Shown: positions 22,236 to 34,524, counted from the first letter of the stretch. The stretch: DNA of 64,000 nucleotides from Eonycteris spelaea (GCA_003508835.1 PUFA01000057.1:9932501-9996500), one strand, 5' to 3'. Notes: generated by a model from the sequence alone, not told the origin. Numbers and translations: made by a program.

Positions 22236-24204
22236 TCTATGAAATGGCGATTTTATATGGTTCAACCTAACACATTATGGATGAATGCCAAAAACCACAA
22301 GTTTGGTTGAATTAGGCTATGTGGATACATCCTAAGTTCATTAGGTACTGAAGTAACTCTGACAACATTGAAACATGGGCCATTACAGTAGTAGGGCAGG
22401 TGGGTTTAGATTGTGGGAGAGGAGAAGTTTCAAGGGAAACTAGCAGAACTGGTGGTTGAATTTTTAAAATGCTGTTGAGGGATCAGAAAATTGAACATCG
22501 AGAAATAGACATGATGCCCTAGGAGGGAGACAGAGTAGTGGCACAAACACAACTCAAAGGTCAGAGAGAGTAAGGGGGTGTGAGGAAGCAGAGGCACCCT
22601 GTAGTGGTTCCAGGTTAGAAAAAATGTTCAGTTTGTAGGCTGAGAGGAAGATACTGAGAGAAAGAAGTTGCAGTTGCAAGAGAAGATGGAGGGCATGTAG
22701 CTAAGAGAATCAACAGGAGATCCACCCAGGAAAGAAGAAAAATTATTTTCCCTCCTTAAATGAAGAGAAAGAGTAAGATGATTTCAGCATTTTAAGTAAA
22801 TAGGTGTGAATGCAATGTAAAAGTAACTTGTTTTCAAATGTTTAAAAAACTGTGCAATTATTTGTCTTTATCTACACTATATCAGATATATAGGCAGTGG
22901 GATCAGGGACAGTCTCGTTGAAATGAGGGTAAAGTCCATTTTCAGCCTTTCCTGGCTTGAAGTAGCCCCAGTTTAGCTTTCAAAAGCAAAGTCCAGATGT
23001 TTCACAAATGCCTTAGAAAACTAATGAAATCCATGAGAAAATGAAATGGGTGAAACATTCCAACCTTTTAGGTACTATTTTTATTCAGCTACAAATTTAA
23101 CTCTCACAGTTTACTGTTGTTTGGAAAATAAACTGCAGGATTTCCAAGGGTTTCATTGATTCCAAAGAGACTAAAAGCTACAGCATGAACTGTAAAAGGG
23201 GTAAATGGGTCATGTGAACACAGGATGACAGGGATTGGTCCTATCAATCCAGAATGGAAATGATCTAGCCCCCAGAAAACACCTAAAAGGGTTCAGTTGG
23301 TTGTGAACACATTTTGAGCCAAAAATATGATAAGCTGGTCCAACACAAATGTATTTTTTAGTGTAAATTAGTAATGACCTAATATTCATGTCCATAAATA
23401 AGAATGCCCCAATGTATGGACTGGGTAACTATACCTGGAGTAGTACCTCCATTGTGAGCCTCATATTTAGGAAAGACAGAGACAAAGTAAAAGAATGTGC
23501 AGATGAGAAAGAACAGAGCAGGAATGGCCACCAAGAGTTAATTTGCTATAAATATTTATTCAAGGAAAGAAATGAGAAAGACAGAATGAGAAGAGGAAAA
23601 AGGAGGTCAAGAGAGAGGGAAAGAATTAAGAAAGTGGTGGCATGTGGTTATGATTTAGAGACCTTTTTTTCAGAAACAGAAATGAATAGGCTTAAAATAA
23701 GATAAGGGAATTTGTGAAAGGAGATTAGAATATGGAGGGGAGAAGCAGAAGATCTGGTTTGTAATGGCCCCACCACTGTAAATGTCATTGAGATACAACC
23801 CATAATTTGTGGTTGTCAAGGTTTAAAGCTTTAACTCCTGCCAGTATCCCAGATGCTTAAGTAAGAATTCTAGTACTCTGTACTCCAGTTCTGTATCCCC
23901 ATCCCAAATTCCCTTGGGTGTTACACACATGTGAGAGTTCCAGCATAAATATTTATAGGGTAAAGGACCTCGGGAAACACAATCCATGTTTTCCAAATGG
24001 TACTCCACAGAACCAGCCAACCCCCTTACCTCCTTCTTTCCTTGCTTCTCCCTCCCTTCCTCTCTTCTTCCCTCTCTCCTTTTCTCCCTCATTCCCTCCC
24101 TCTCTTTCAGAATTTCTCACTTCATTCTTTTCTTTCTTCTTCCCGTCTCTGCTTTCTCCCCACTCATCTCTCCCTCCTTTCTCACCTGTTTCTTTCCTTC
24201 TTTC
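22236..24204. other. Unassigned sequence with a pyrimidine tract
   Basis: No gene recognised. 22370-22740 is purine-rich with vague L2 resemblance that I do not call. A long pyrimidine-rich tract lies at 24020-24204. The frame at 23388-23705 (105 residues, Lys/Arg/Glu-rich) shows no family. Confidence 0.4.
24020..24204. repeat. Pyrimidine-rich (CCTT/TCCC) tract
   Basis: Strongly C/T-biased for about 180 bases with irregular units. It keeps three plus frames open by lacking purine-containing stops. None is a gene. Confidence 0.85.
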
Positions 24205-24310
24205 AACACATGCTTACTGAGCACCACTATCTTCCACATACTTCACCTCCAATGTTGGACAAATACAGATATGGCCCTTGCCCTCATGAAGCTGACAATC
24301 AAACAACTGT
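24205..24310 (-). mobile_element. L2-type LINE 3'-end fragment
   Basis: 'acacatgcttactgagcacc' and 'gcccttgccctcatgaagct' are the reversed L2 3'-end blocks. Confidence 0.6.
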
Positions 24311-24949
24311 CGTCTTCATAAATAATAAATTATATTTCATTTATTACTATAAAAGTTGAACATTTAGTTTCATATGTGTAGTGAGTATGACAGTCATGGA
24401 CTTTGCAACCCAGGTATGAAAATCAACTCTATATATACCTGAACTTAATTTAGTTCTCTATTGCTTAGTGAAAGAATTTGATCTATTTATTTTCAGCATT
24501 AAAAATCAGTCCAACCCTAGAATTTCTTAGTCCAATTCAGCAATATAAATATCCATTCTTGTTCAAGTTTCTCTCTATTCAGGGTTTAGCCTCTTCCTCT
24601 TCCTCTTCCTATTCCTCTTCCTTTCTGTAGCGGTATCTCAGATTCTGGGAGATTAAACACAATATGTACTCAGGACTGTGGTTGGGGTGAGGAAGGATGC
24701 AAGCTCTGGGACTCTCTTGCGGCCATGCTGAGTATTGCAGTGATACAGGTCACCCCATCAGCTCCCTTAGTGGGGTGCCCTGGTTCCCACTGCCACGTCC
24801 ATCTCCATGTGCCCCTCATATTGGTGTCAGTGATTTTTCTAATTCCTTGAAATTCTCCAAGAATGCTCACTTGACTTATTTATTAATTTTATTATTCTTT
24901 GATTCACTAAATTCAGCATGTATCTATTAATTATTTTATTTTCATTTTA
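24311..24949. other. Unassigned, with a (CTTCCT)n run
   Basis: A weak MIR-like head may lie near 24390-24430 ('tggactttgcaacccaggt'). Hexamer CTTCCT units occur at 24590-24624. No gene seen. Confidence 0.4.
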
Positions 24950-25310
24950 TTTGACTATTTACCCCCTCTAGCTTCTTATGTTCTACTTTCATGTCACTTG
25001 GCTTCTTTACTTTTTATTAATAAAAGACATTTCAGGCTATAAATTTTATTCCGAGTACAATATTTACCACATGGCATGAATTGAAATGTATTATTTATCA
25101 ACCATTATTATTTCTGAGGAGATTACAATTGAATTTTTAATTCCTTTTTCAACCCTTGCATTAATTCAGATATTTTATTTTTTAATTTCCAAGGGATTGA
25201 TTTTGTAGTTGTCATTAATGTTTTATCAATGTCAGTGTTGGTTGCATTTATGACCATGTGCTTATAAGATCTCTACTTTTAGGATTATATAAAGATTCTT
25301 CATGGAAGTT
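24950..25310 (-). mobile_element. L1 ORF2-region fragment, minus strand
   Basis: On the plus strand 'ttcaggctataaattttatt', 'cccttgcattaattcagata' and 'tttaatttccaagggattga' follow the reverse complement of the L1 endonuclease/linker part of ORF2. Decayed, no open frame. Confidence 0.5.
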
Positions 25311-25979
25311 TTATAATTTCATATTATAAATATATACCCCATATATACATGTTTATTATAAATTTTACCTCCTAAACACATCCCAACTCAACTATTCCCT
25401 ACCCCATACATCTTGCAACCACAGAACTCCATGATCAGAGCAGGAAATGTCTTGTGTTCTCAGGTTTAGGGTTTGCTGGAACCCCATATCAAATAGAATA
25501 GTGGTTGTCATTTACAAGAGTTACAGCTGGGCATGCCTTCCACCCCTTCCACCCCACTGCCTTTGCATCCCCAGCCAATGTAGATTACATAGTGTCATGG
25601 CATTTGGGGGTCTAACAAGGTTAGTATTTTTTCTTTTGTAATCTTTTATCTCAAACCTCAACCAAGAAGTAAAATTATTAAGACATTGTTGACATTCCAT
25701 CTTTCTGTTAGTTTGCATTTGTATAATAGGTCATTTTGTTTTCTACAGTTCTATGCTATTTTGTGGAAAGCATTGCTTTTATAGACAGTAAAGTTGATTA
25801 GAGCAGTTCTTAAATCCAAACTAAGAAACTGTTATATTAATAGAGGTATTTAACCAATTTGGCCTATTGTCTAATTAATAATCTGGTCTTTGTCATTTAA
25901 TTTATAATCTCTTTGTAATATTTCTTTAATGAATCCATTGTTTTCTCTTTCTTTCTGTTTTCTCTCTTATTAGATGGAC
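25311..25979. other. Unassigned AT-rich sequence
   Basis: No repeat or gene recognised. Confidence 0.4.
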
Positions 25980-26410
25980 TATAATCTCTTAGCTTTCACT
26001 ATCAAGTTTCCCAACTTTCATGCATCTGTCTCCATAGATTCTATCATCGCCTTGATCATTGTATTGTCACAAAATGTACCACCTGCCAGCTTCTTCTACA
26101 CAAGAATATAGAGACCCCAGACATGCTGTATTTCTTAGTCTTCCTTGGCTATAGTCACTGTCCCCACTTGCACCCCTATTTCCTTACTGATCCATACCAT
26201 TTAGAGTTTCTTCCCTAACACTTCAGTGAAACAAACTTTATTATGGACATTAGTGACTTGCATCTTGCCAAGCCAAAGACATGTTTCCATTCTCATTGCA
26301 GTGACTTTTTAGCTGCATTTGTTGTGGTTGACTGCTAATCTTCTCTGAAAGGATTCACAGTGCTACTACTATCTAATTTTTTAATCATCTCCTCATCGTC
26401 TTACTGCCTT

Positions 26411-26470
26411 TTATTTATTTATCCATCTATCTATCTATCTATCTATTTATTTATTTGTTTGTTTATTTTT
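26411..26470. repeat. (ATCT)n/(ATTT)n microsatellite
   Basis: Tetranucleotide run of about 60 bases. Confidence 0.9.
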
Positions 26471-26804
26471 TCAGTCTACTCCTCTGGTTACATTGTTAAA
26501 TTTGTATACTCAAGGTTTTGAACTTTGGTCCTCCGCTCTTTTTATGTTCTATCCCTATATGATCTTACCTAGAACCATGGCTTTAAAGACCATCATCTGT
26601 ATGTTGATGACTACCAAGACATTATTTCTAGCTTCAATCTCCTCAAACCCCAAACTTATACTTGACTTCCCCATTTGAATGTCTAAGAGGCATATCAAAT
26701 CCAACATGTTTCAAACATAGCTCTGGGTTCTATACTCTTAAATGCTCCTGTGAAGTTTTTCTCATTTCATTAAATGATGCCATCTTCGACACAGGCACGA
26801 GTTA

Positions 26805-26840
26805 TTTAGTGAATTAGAGTTATTCCTCTAATTCACTAAA
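26805..26840. repeat. Perfect 15-bp inverted repeat with 6-base loop
   Basis: Arms 'tttagtgaattagag' (26805-26819) and 'ctctaattcactaaa' (26826-26840), loop 26820-26825. Followed at once by an A-rich stretch. Confidence 0.9.
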
Positions 26841-27029
26841 AAACAAAAAACAAAGAACAAAAACATACACCTAATTCATCCACAATTCCTGTTTTCTCAA
26901 CACCCAAAATAAATTCCAAAGCTGACCAATTTTCTTCATTTCCACTGTTGTAAATGGAGCTCAATTTACCACCATTTCTTGTTGAGTTACTGCTAGAGAG
27001 TCTTAGCTGATTAATTCTACTCAGCCAAT

Positions 27030-27550
27030 ACCAAGTTCTTACTATGTGCCAGATATTTGATAGGTATTGGGAAACATCAGTGGAGAAAACACAAAATATC
27101 TCTTCCCTAATGAAGCTTACATACTAATGAATAGTGACTAAAAATAAAGAAAATTTTGTGTGTGTGCATGCATGTGCCCTCACATACATGCATTAGATGG
27201 AGGTGATAAGTGCCATGTAAAAAAAAATAAAGAAAAAAGCATAAGGAGGAGGCTTGAGGAAGTCATACCTTTAAGTAAAGTGATGAGAAAGACATCACTT
27301 AGAAGAAGACATTTGTGCAAAAATACAGTGGAGGTGAAGGAGTAAGACATGGGGAACCTGGAGACAGTATGTATGAACATCCTGCAAAATGTTGTTAAGC
27401 ATGCTGGAGGAATCACAAGAAAGTCTATGTGGGTAGGCAGAGTAGAATAATTAGAGTGATGAGTAGTGTGTCAGGAGGTCAAGATAGTCATGGACAGAGG
27501 GACAAACCATACAGGGACGTAAAGACCATGGAAAGGACATAAGCAAATTA
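27030..27550 (-). mobile_element. L2-type LINE 3'-region copy
   Basis: 'cttactatgtgccagatatt', 'cttccctaatgaagcttaca', 'gataagtgccatgtaa' and 'aaaccatacagggacgtaaa' follow reversed L2 3' sequence in order. No open frame of the element survives. Confidence 0.6.
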
Positions 27551-27564
27551 TAAACTGAGTCACA

Positions 27565-28010
27565 AGAGGTGTTTTGTTTTGCTTGGCTTTCTTAAAATAA
27601 ACTTAAATTTTAGAATAGTTTTAGATTTACAGAAGTGTTGTAAAGATAGTTCAGAGAGCTCTCATAAAATGTTCACCCAGTTTCCCCTGTTGTTAACATC
27701 TTACTTTACCATGGTATATTTGTCACAACTAATGAACCAATATTGATATACTATTGCTAACTAAACTCCACACTTAATTTAAATTTCATTATTTTTTCTT
27801 AATGTCCTTTTTCTGTCCCTGGATTCCATCCAAGACACCATATATATTTAGTTATCATATGTCCTTAGTCACAGTTTCTTTCTCAGACTTTCCTTTTTGA
27901 TGACAGTTCTGAAGTATACTGATCAGAATTTTGTGTACTATCCTTCAATCTGGGTTCGTCTGATGTTATCTTGTGATTAGTCAAGTTATTTCTCATGGTT
28001 AGCCTGGGGT
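27565..28010 (-). mobile_element. L1 3'-region fragment
   Basis: 'agaatagttttagatttaca', 'gttcacccagtttcccctgt', 'aatgaaccaatattgatata' and 'tggattccatccaagacacc' follow the same L1M 3'-region consensus as 63350-63995, with which it is clearly alignable. Confidence 0.65.
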
Positions 28011-28039
28011 CTAGGGCTAGTATTGACCACAAAATATAT

Positions 28040-28690
28040 AAAAATAGAATACCACAAATAATAGCAAAACCATCCTTGAGAACATATAAGGTATATTTCC
28101 AGAAAAATTAAAGAGTAAATCTAAGAAAGTATTATAAAATACTTAAAAACAAAACCAGTAGGAAAAATGAACAACAGAAAAATCTAAATTAAATAAAAAA
28201 GAAAAAAAAGAAAAAAGCTATTAAATAACAAATAAATAAAAGTAGAGTTCATTGATAAGAACAAATAAATGATCAATAAAACAGAAAGAGGAAGCATATA
28301 AATAATATTAGAAACAATAAAACACAAACATTTGCAAAAGTGTTTTTAAATTTGTTAGGGTCAATATAAACAACTTTCTACCAATAAATTAAAAACCCAT
28401 GAAATTGACAATTTTGTTAAAACATTTAAATGCCCATATTGGTCTTAGAGGAAGACTACCAAGAAGGCTCATGGCCATAAACAAAAAAGTAATAATAAAA
28501 CTTAAAATGGTGGTTCATGCTATGTTATCCCAAAGACATCAGGCTCAAATGATTTTATTAGCAACTGTTAGCAGAAATTCAAGAAAAATACATTTCCCAT
28601 TATACCTTAACAGTTTCTGAAAAATAATTTTTAAAGTGAAACTGCACAGGTCACTTTATAAAGATTAAAGAATACGCTTAAGAAAACTAG
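28040..28690 (+). mobile_element. L1 ORF2 fragment (endonuclease-RT linker region), plus strand
   Basis: 'caactttctaccaataaatt', 'aaattgacaattttgttaaa' and 'agaaattcaagaaaaataca' follow the L1 ORF2 linker between endonuclease and reverse transcriptase. A-rich plus strand as typical for L1 sense. Broken by stops. The 73-residue frame at 28399-28620 is a shadow of it. Confidence 0.55.
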
Positions 28691-29739
28691 AAAAGAAATA
28701 CAGAAAAACTCATGCCTTTGTTTCAAAACTGTGAGTACAATATCAGCAAAAATCATTTTCTTTCTTGTCTTTATGCTTATCTTCATGCTTAATGTAGCTG
28801 AAGAGGGGCTCTGATTTTAAATGCACAATAAGCCAATATAATATAGCATTCCATTACCTCCTACAGTGGCCTGCAGTTATAATTGTTTTAAAAGTGGACA
28901 TTAAGGTAACATTCCTTCTAAATGTAGGGAGGTGTGTTTCAGAAGTAAATAATATTTATTAATTTTTGCTTGGCAGAATTCCAGGTTAACCCTTTAGATT
29001 ATATTTTGTTGTAAGAAGCAAAATAAGAATCCATCTTTATTGTTTTCTTTACTCCAACTCGCCATCAAGGTGTCCCAGTTTGTCACTACTGATTTGATGC
29101 AACTTCTTTATCATAAAATAAATTCCTATCTACACTTACATCCATTTGTTAACTCAGTTCCATTTCATGGATATGACTCTTGTTCTTATCTCATTACTCC
29201 ATCATCAGGTTAGAATTTTTCAGCCAACTATTGCAGTACATTTTTTTTTTCCTCACAAAACAAGTTATCAAGAAGAGGTAGAGGATTGCTGGCACTCTTC
29301 CTTGAAGTCATTTTTGTCATGGCTGAATTCTCCAATGCTTTTGGCCTTTTTAACATGGCAACAAGATGGTCTTTGTGTCCTTGTTCAACATGAGAAGAGG
29401 GAAGAAGAAGGACAGAGCAGCAACTGCAGGCTCTGACCCCATTGCAGTAGCCAAAACAGGATCACGGGGCTATCTCTATTTCAAGGAACACTCAGGTAAC
29501 TCTACACTTTATGGTAGCTCTCTATATTTCATTGCATGGGAGAAAGGTGTAGGGATGGCTTTTCTCATTTCATATTCACATATTTCTTTGTTACCTTTAG
29601 TAATTCCTTTACTTTTCTATTACCTTATTTCTTTCCTTTCTCTTTTCTTCTTTTTTTTCAGAGTTAAAGTGAACTTTTATCTGAGTACAGAAATGACTTT
29701 GTCCTAGAGATTTTTTAAAAATCATGATTATTTTCTAGA
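28691..29739. other. Unassigned; possible LTR-like block near 29030-29500
   Basis: 'catggcaacaagatggtctt' and 'agagcagcaactgcaggctc' resemble parts of ancient LTR/DNA repeats, but I cannot name a family. The frames at 29146-29436 and 29366-29707 overlap in different phases and show no protein family. Confidence 0.35.
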
Positions 29740-29950
29740 TATTTCTCTTTCACCCAATGTGTATAAGAGGTTATTTTTTTAGATTTCCAAGTAGATTTAA
29801 ATATGTTTAAATTTATTTTTCATTTTATTGCATTGTGGAATATAGTTTTGTTATTCAGGCTTTCAGCCTTGATTGAGGGATTTTGGGTGGCCTAATTATG
29901 GTCATTTAAAAAGTTTTTACTGATGTATTAAAACCTTTATTTCTCTTTTT
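29740..29950 (-). mobile_element. L1 ORF2-region fragment, minus strand
   Basis: 'agatttccaagtagatttaa', 'ttttattgcattgtggaata' follow the reversed L1 ORF2 passage that adjoins the type of sequence at 24950-25310. Confidence 0.45.
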
Positions 29951-29989
29951 TCAAGTAGAGAATTTGATAGGTTACACCTCTTGGCTCAA

Positions 29990-30655
29990 CTGCTTATAAT
30001 AAGTAACATATTAATGAATCATAGTCCTGAATATGAGGCTAAAACCATAAAGCTTCAGGAGGAAAATATTGGGGAATGAGGTGTGCAGAGATTTCTTGGA
30101 ATTGATGCAAATGCACTAACCGTTAAATAATACAAATTGGCAAGTTTGACTTTATCAAAATTAAATATTATAGGTCACCAAAAGACATCTTTATTAAAGT
30201 AAAAGGCAAGCCACAGACTGGGAAAAGCATTCTCAATACATATATTTGACAAAGAACTTTTTTCTAGAATATATAAAGAAATAAAAATTAATAAGCAAAA
30301 GACAAATGGTTCCATTTTTAATTAAAAGGCAAGTCTACAACAGATCCATTAAAAAATATATATCAAAATGGTCAATAAACCCACAAAAAGGCATTCAAAT
30401 ATCATTACTCATCAGGAAGATGCAAATTAAAACACATTGAGATAATATCACATCCACTAAAAAAGCAAATAATACCACATATTTGCAAGGTTGTAAAACA
30501 ACCAGAACTCTCATATGCTGATTTTTGGACATTTAAAATGGAGCGAAAGCTTTAGAACATTGTTTGGCAATGCCTAACAAAGATAAATACATTTACTTTA
30601 AGAATCAGCCATTTACTCCTAGGTATACACTAAAGAAAAATAAATAAATAAATAA

Positions 30656-30706
<51 letters not shown>

Positions 30707-31015
30707 GTTCACAAAAAGATTTGCATGAAACAGTCTATTATATTCATACAATGATGAGTAAATCAAGCAAGACACAAAAAACCTACATATTGTGTGATTA
30801 TATACATATGAAATTAAGTAGCAGTCAAACTATTTTATGGTGATAGAGGTCAGAATGTAGTTACCTTGGAGTTCAACTGGTAAGGAAACTTCTGGGAGGT
30901 GGATATGTCTGTATGTTTCTCAACCTCTGTGGAGGTTACATGAGCATATACATAAGTAAAATTTCATATGTATTTTACTGTATGTAAACTATATCTCAAT
31001 TTATTATTATTTTTT
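29990..31015 (+). mobile_element. L1 3' fragment: ORF2 C-terminus plus 3'UTR, plus strand
   Basis: Blocks in order: 'tttgactttatcaaaattaa' (30147), 'aaggcaagccacagactggg' (30203), 'catcaggaagatgcaaatta' (30411), 'actcctaggtatacac' (30614), and a tail ending 'actatatctcaatttattat' then an A-rich end. This is the C-terminal part of L1 ORF2 followed by the 3'UTR, 5'-truncated as usual. It carries an (AAAT)n(TA)n microsatellite at 30640-30706. No reverse-transcriptase domain remains. Confidence 0.8.
30640..30706. repeat. (AAAT)n followed by (TA)n microsatellite
   Basis: Four AAAT units then about 24 TA units with one phase slip (30681). Confidence 0.95.
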
Positions 31016-31019
31016 AAAA

Positions 31020-31339
31020 ACTTAGGTCCTCTGTCCTTTCTTATGTTTTATCCACTTGATGTGCCAAGAGCTAAGAAAGGTATGTTTAAGATTCTTATTA
31101 TTGTCTTAAAGTTTTGTTTCTTTCATTTCTCTTTGTAACTCTGTAGCTTTTACTATATTTTTATGTCAGGTTACTTGGTGTATAGAAATTTCTAATAGTT
31201 TTCACTGAAGAGGACTATCACCATCATGATTATAAAGCAGATCTTTTCCTTCAATTTAGATAATTTTTCCCCTGAGTTTACCTGATATTAATTTCTTGAA
31301 CTTTGCTTTCTTTTTACTTTCAGTTTTACATGGTTATAT
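31020..31339 (-). mobile_element. L1/HAL1 3'-region scrap, minus strand
   Basis: 'tatatttttatgtcaggtta' and 'gaactttgctttctttttac' resemble reversed L1M/HAL1 3' sequence. Weak support. Confidence 0.4.
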
Positions 31340-32299
31340 CTTTTCTTTTAAAAAAAATTTGTGGTAAAAGAAACTAGAAAATTTATCATTTTAACCATTT
31401 TTCAGTGTACACTTTAGTAGCATTAAGTATTATGCACATTGTTACCACCATCTATCTCCAGAACTCTTTCATCTTGCAATACTGAATTCTGTATGCATTA
31501 AACAATAACTCCCTATTCCACCTTCTCTAAGGCCCTTACCTCTATAAATTTGATTACTCTAGATACTTCATATAAATGGAATTATACAGTTTTTGTCCTT
31601 TTGTGACTGGGTTATTTCACTTAGCATTACGTCCTCATGTTTCATCCATGTTGTAGCATATGTCAACATTTCCTTACTTTTTAAGACTGAATAATATTAC
31701 ATTGTATATACACATTTTGTTTATCCATCTGTAGACATTTGGGTTGCTTCTGCCTTTTGGCTATTTTGAATAATGCTGCTATAAATACAGGTGTACAAAT
31801 ATCTCCTGTGTGTCTCTGTTTTCAATTATTTTGGGTTAATACCCAGAAATGGAAATACTAGATCACGTGATAATCCTAGTTTTAATTTTTTGATGAACTG
31901 CTATACTATTTTCATAGTGGCTGCACCACTTTACATTTCTACCAACAATTTACAAGGTTCCAATTTTTTTCCACATCCTCACAAATACTTGTTCTTTTCT
32001 TTTTATCTGATAGTAGTTATTCTCATGGGTTTGATATGGTATCTCATTGTGGTTTTGGTTGGCATTTCCCTAATGATTAGTGATGCTGAGCATCTTTTCA
32101 CGTGCTTATTGGTCATTTTTATATCTTCTTTGAAGTATCTATTCTTTGTCCACTTGTTGAGTTGTAAATGTTCTTTATGTACTCTGGATATACACCCCTT
32201 ATCATAGATATGATTTTTATATACTTTTCTCATTTCATGAGTTACCTTTTTACTCCATTCATTGTGTGCTTTGATGCACAGTTTAATTTTGATGTAATC

Positions 32300-32343
<44 letters not shown>

Positions 32344-32560
32344 TTATCTATTTTTGTTGCTTTTGCTTTTGGTATCATATCTAAGAAACCATTGTGAAGT
32401 TAAATGTTATAAAAATTTTTATCTTATGTTTTCTTCTAAGAGTTTTATAGTTATATGTTTTAGATTTAGATCCTTGCCAACTTTTCTAATCATTTAGTTT
32501 CAGATGTATTTGAAGTGGTTTTTGGATTCAACTTTAGAGTATTTGTTTCAATTGATTTTT
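31340..32560 (-). mobile_element. L1 fragment: ORF2 C-terminus and 3'UTR, minus strand
   Basis: The plus strand reads the reverse complement of L1 from the 3'UTR (31360-31700) into ORF2 (31720-32560): 'tttgtttatccatctgtaga', 'aataatgctgctataaatac', 'gtttgatatggtatctcatt'. The minus frame 32233-32003 still shows 'NKHVKRCSASLIIREM', the conserved C-terminal ORF2 segment. The reverse-transcriptase core is absent and the frame is broken on both sides, so it is dead. Confidence 0.85.
32299..32352. repeat. (TC)n(TATC)n microsatellite
   Basis: About 17 TC units then TATC/TATT units, grown inside the L1 ORF2 relic. Confidence 0.95.
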
Positions 32561-33109
32561 TTTAAGTTTTACTAGAATAAAAGATGTTAAGTTTTATTTA
32601 TGTTATCTAATTTTATTTTTATTTTTTGTATTTTTCTATTGCCTTGATCATCCTGCCCTTTTCTCACCTCTTGCACAGTGGAAGCACATAATAAATCATC
32701 AAAAGTGAGCAATGATGACCATTATGATTCTGCTTAACATATTTGATGAAGGCATTCTGTTGCCTTTATATTTGAATGACATAGTAAATTCTTTGCTAGA
32801 TTTCTTTGGGTAAATTTTATTTCTCCTCAAAGGTAACATATTATTACAATATCTTGTGGCATAAACTGTTTCCAGAAATTAATGAGCTCAAACTGGAAAA
32901 CTTTTATTTACAGATAATCTTCTTCACTGTTTATATGACTGTCATATTCTTTCTATGTTTCTCAAGCTCCAGTAACTTTTCAATCCATATCTTGATATTG
33001 ATCTTTCTTTATAAATTTTTCATCAATACATTTTTAAGTAGTTTTAATAATTATTTATGGAAGGGACATTATGACAGGAAGTAAGGATAAAATAAAGCAG
33101 AGAAAAGAC
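32561..33109. other. Unassigned AT-rich sequence
   Basis: Probably more LINE debris, but nothing I can name. Confidence 0.35.
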
Positions 33110-34274
33110 ATTTTCTACTTTTATAGAGTTCATAGACAAGTGGGAAAGGCAGATATTTATTAAATTACCACACAAATACATGTAATATGACTACTTAGAG
33201 CTATCATAAGAAGATGAAACCAGTCTTGGATACCAGAGAAAAGAGAATGGGAATAAACTCTTTGAAGTAGAGAAGCAGGGAATGTGTGGGAATTTAGACT
33301 ACAGCAATTCCATAGGTAAAGACCCCCAAGGAGGAAGGAGGGTGGCTTCTATAGGGAAGTAAAAACTTTATTGTAACAAGAGTATCTAGAGATTCAGGCA
33401 AAAGTTAGGCCGCTCATAGTCCTATTGATCATCTTAATGATTTGAGTCCTAGTTATAAGAGCAATGAAAAACTTCTGAATAGTTCAAAATCTGTTGACAA
33501 ATGGTCAGATTTATCTTTTGAGAAGACTACTGTGATCACATTGCAAAAAACAGATTGGAAAGGGTGTGAGTGGCTATGGTTTTAAATGGAGGTAGCATAG
33601 ATAGATGGCTGTGTAAGTAGATCAACTTGAAACATAGAAAATGAAATTGAGAAAAGTAAATGCTGAGATAACAGAGGAAAACAGAGTTCTTAAAAGTGGT
33701 GCCATTCAGGGAGATAGGAACACTGAAAGAAGATCAGTTTCAGGGAATAAGAGATTGTGAGTTTGGTTTTAAACATGTTGAGTTTCATCCATTTATTATT
33801 CAATCATTCAACCAAAATGTACTGATTGTCTGCTATGTATCAAGCATTGTTGTATACTGGGGATTCAACAAAACATAGTTTGATGAGCATGTTTGTAGTA
33901 TTTTTATGACATCCAAGAGTAGTCAGGTAGGCATATGTCCATATGTGGTCTGGAACTCAGGATATAAGTCTGAAGTCCCTATACATTTATGTGTCATTTG
34001 CATATAGGTGATAATTTAAACAGGGACAAAGATGAGATGATCTAAGTCTTGGATACTAAGGTGAGAGCATTGAGTAAGAGTGGGAAAATCAAGGAGTGCC
34101 TGGGACTACACCCTGAGGAACACTAACTCTCAAAAGGGGGTTTAAGAGAGATACATGGTGTATAAACCAGAGAAGAATTGACAAAGAAGTAGGAGGAAGT
34201 AGGGAAAAAAATATATGATCCAAAGTGAATGGAAATAGGATGCAGAGGTTAGAAGTATTGAATTTGGTCAAAAA
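33110..34274 (-). mobile_element. L2-type LINE 3'-region copy, diverged
   Basis: 'atgactacttagagctatca', 'aagcagggaatgtgtgggaa', 'ggtcagatttatcttttgag' and, to the right, 'ctgattgtctgctatgtatc' and 'tgttgtatactggggattca' all fit reversed L2 3' sequence. The last two are the L2 3' end, so at least two overlapping copies or an internal rearrangement are present. Confidence 0.5.
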
Positions 34275-34485
34275 GTTAAGTCAAGCCAGGAGCCCAAGTT
34301 CAAATCCTATACTACCACTTATTAGCTAAATAAACTTGGACAGATCACCCTCTGTGAGTCTTATGAGTAATGGGACAATGTAAGACCTTCCTTGTAGAGT
34401 GTGGTTGAAGATTGCATAAAATAATATATGAAAAGTGCTTAAAACAATGCCTGGCTTTAAATTGCTTAATAAATGTTAGCTGTTA
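34275..34485 (+). repeat. MIR SINE, plus strand
   Basis: 'ggagcccaagttcaaatcct' (box-B-like from the tRNA-derived head), 'cttattagctaaataaactt', 'ctctgtgagtcttatgagta' and 'caatgcctggctttaaattg' follow the MIR consensus to its 3' end 'taataaatgttagctgttag'. MIR is an old mammal-wide tRNA-derived SINE. Confidence 0.8.
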
Positions 34486-34524
34486 GTGCAAGCTATGTGT
34501 TAGGTCCAGGAGGTTTCAAAGTTT

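Larger units (their letters stand above)
25980..26990 (+). mobile_element. L2-type LINE fragment, plus strand
   Basis: 'catggctttaaagaccatca', 'ctgtatgttgatgactacca', 'gaatgtctaagaggcatatc' and 'tccaacatgtttcaaacata' follow an ancient LINE 3'-region consensus that I associate with L2. It is split by an (ATCT)n/(ATTT)n run and carries a perfect hairpin at 26805-26840. Family assignment is less sure than the fact that it is an interspersed repeat. Confidence 0.5.

Noticed and set aside
22370..22740. Possible L2 copy in a purine-rich stretch
   Set aside because: Resemblance limited to general purine richness; no ordered consensus blocks.
24020..24359. Three overlapping plus frames of 100-120 codons
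   Set aside because: All run through a pyrimidine tract and an L2 3' end in different phases; a real gene would favour one.
31791..32207. 138-codon plus frame, the longest in the window
   Set aside because: It is antisense to L1 ORF2; the minus strand carries the real, broken L1 homology.
34275..34330. tRNA-like box B ('gttcaaatcc')
   Set aside because: Belongs to the tRNA-derived head of a MIR; no cloverleaf can be drawn.
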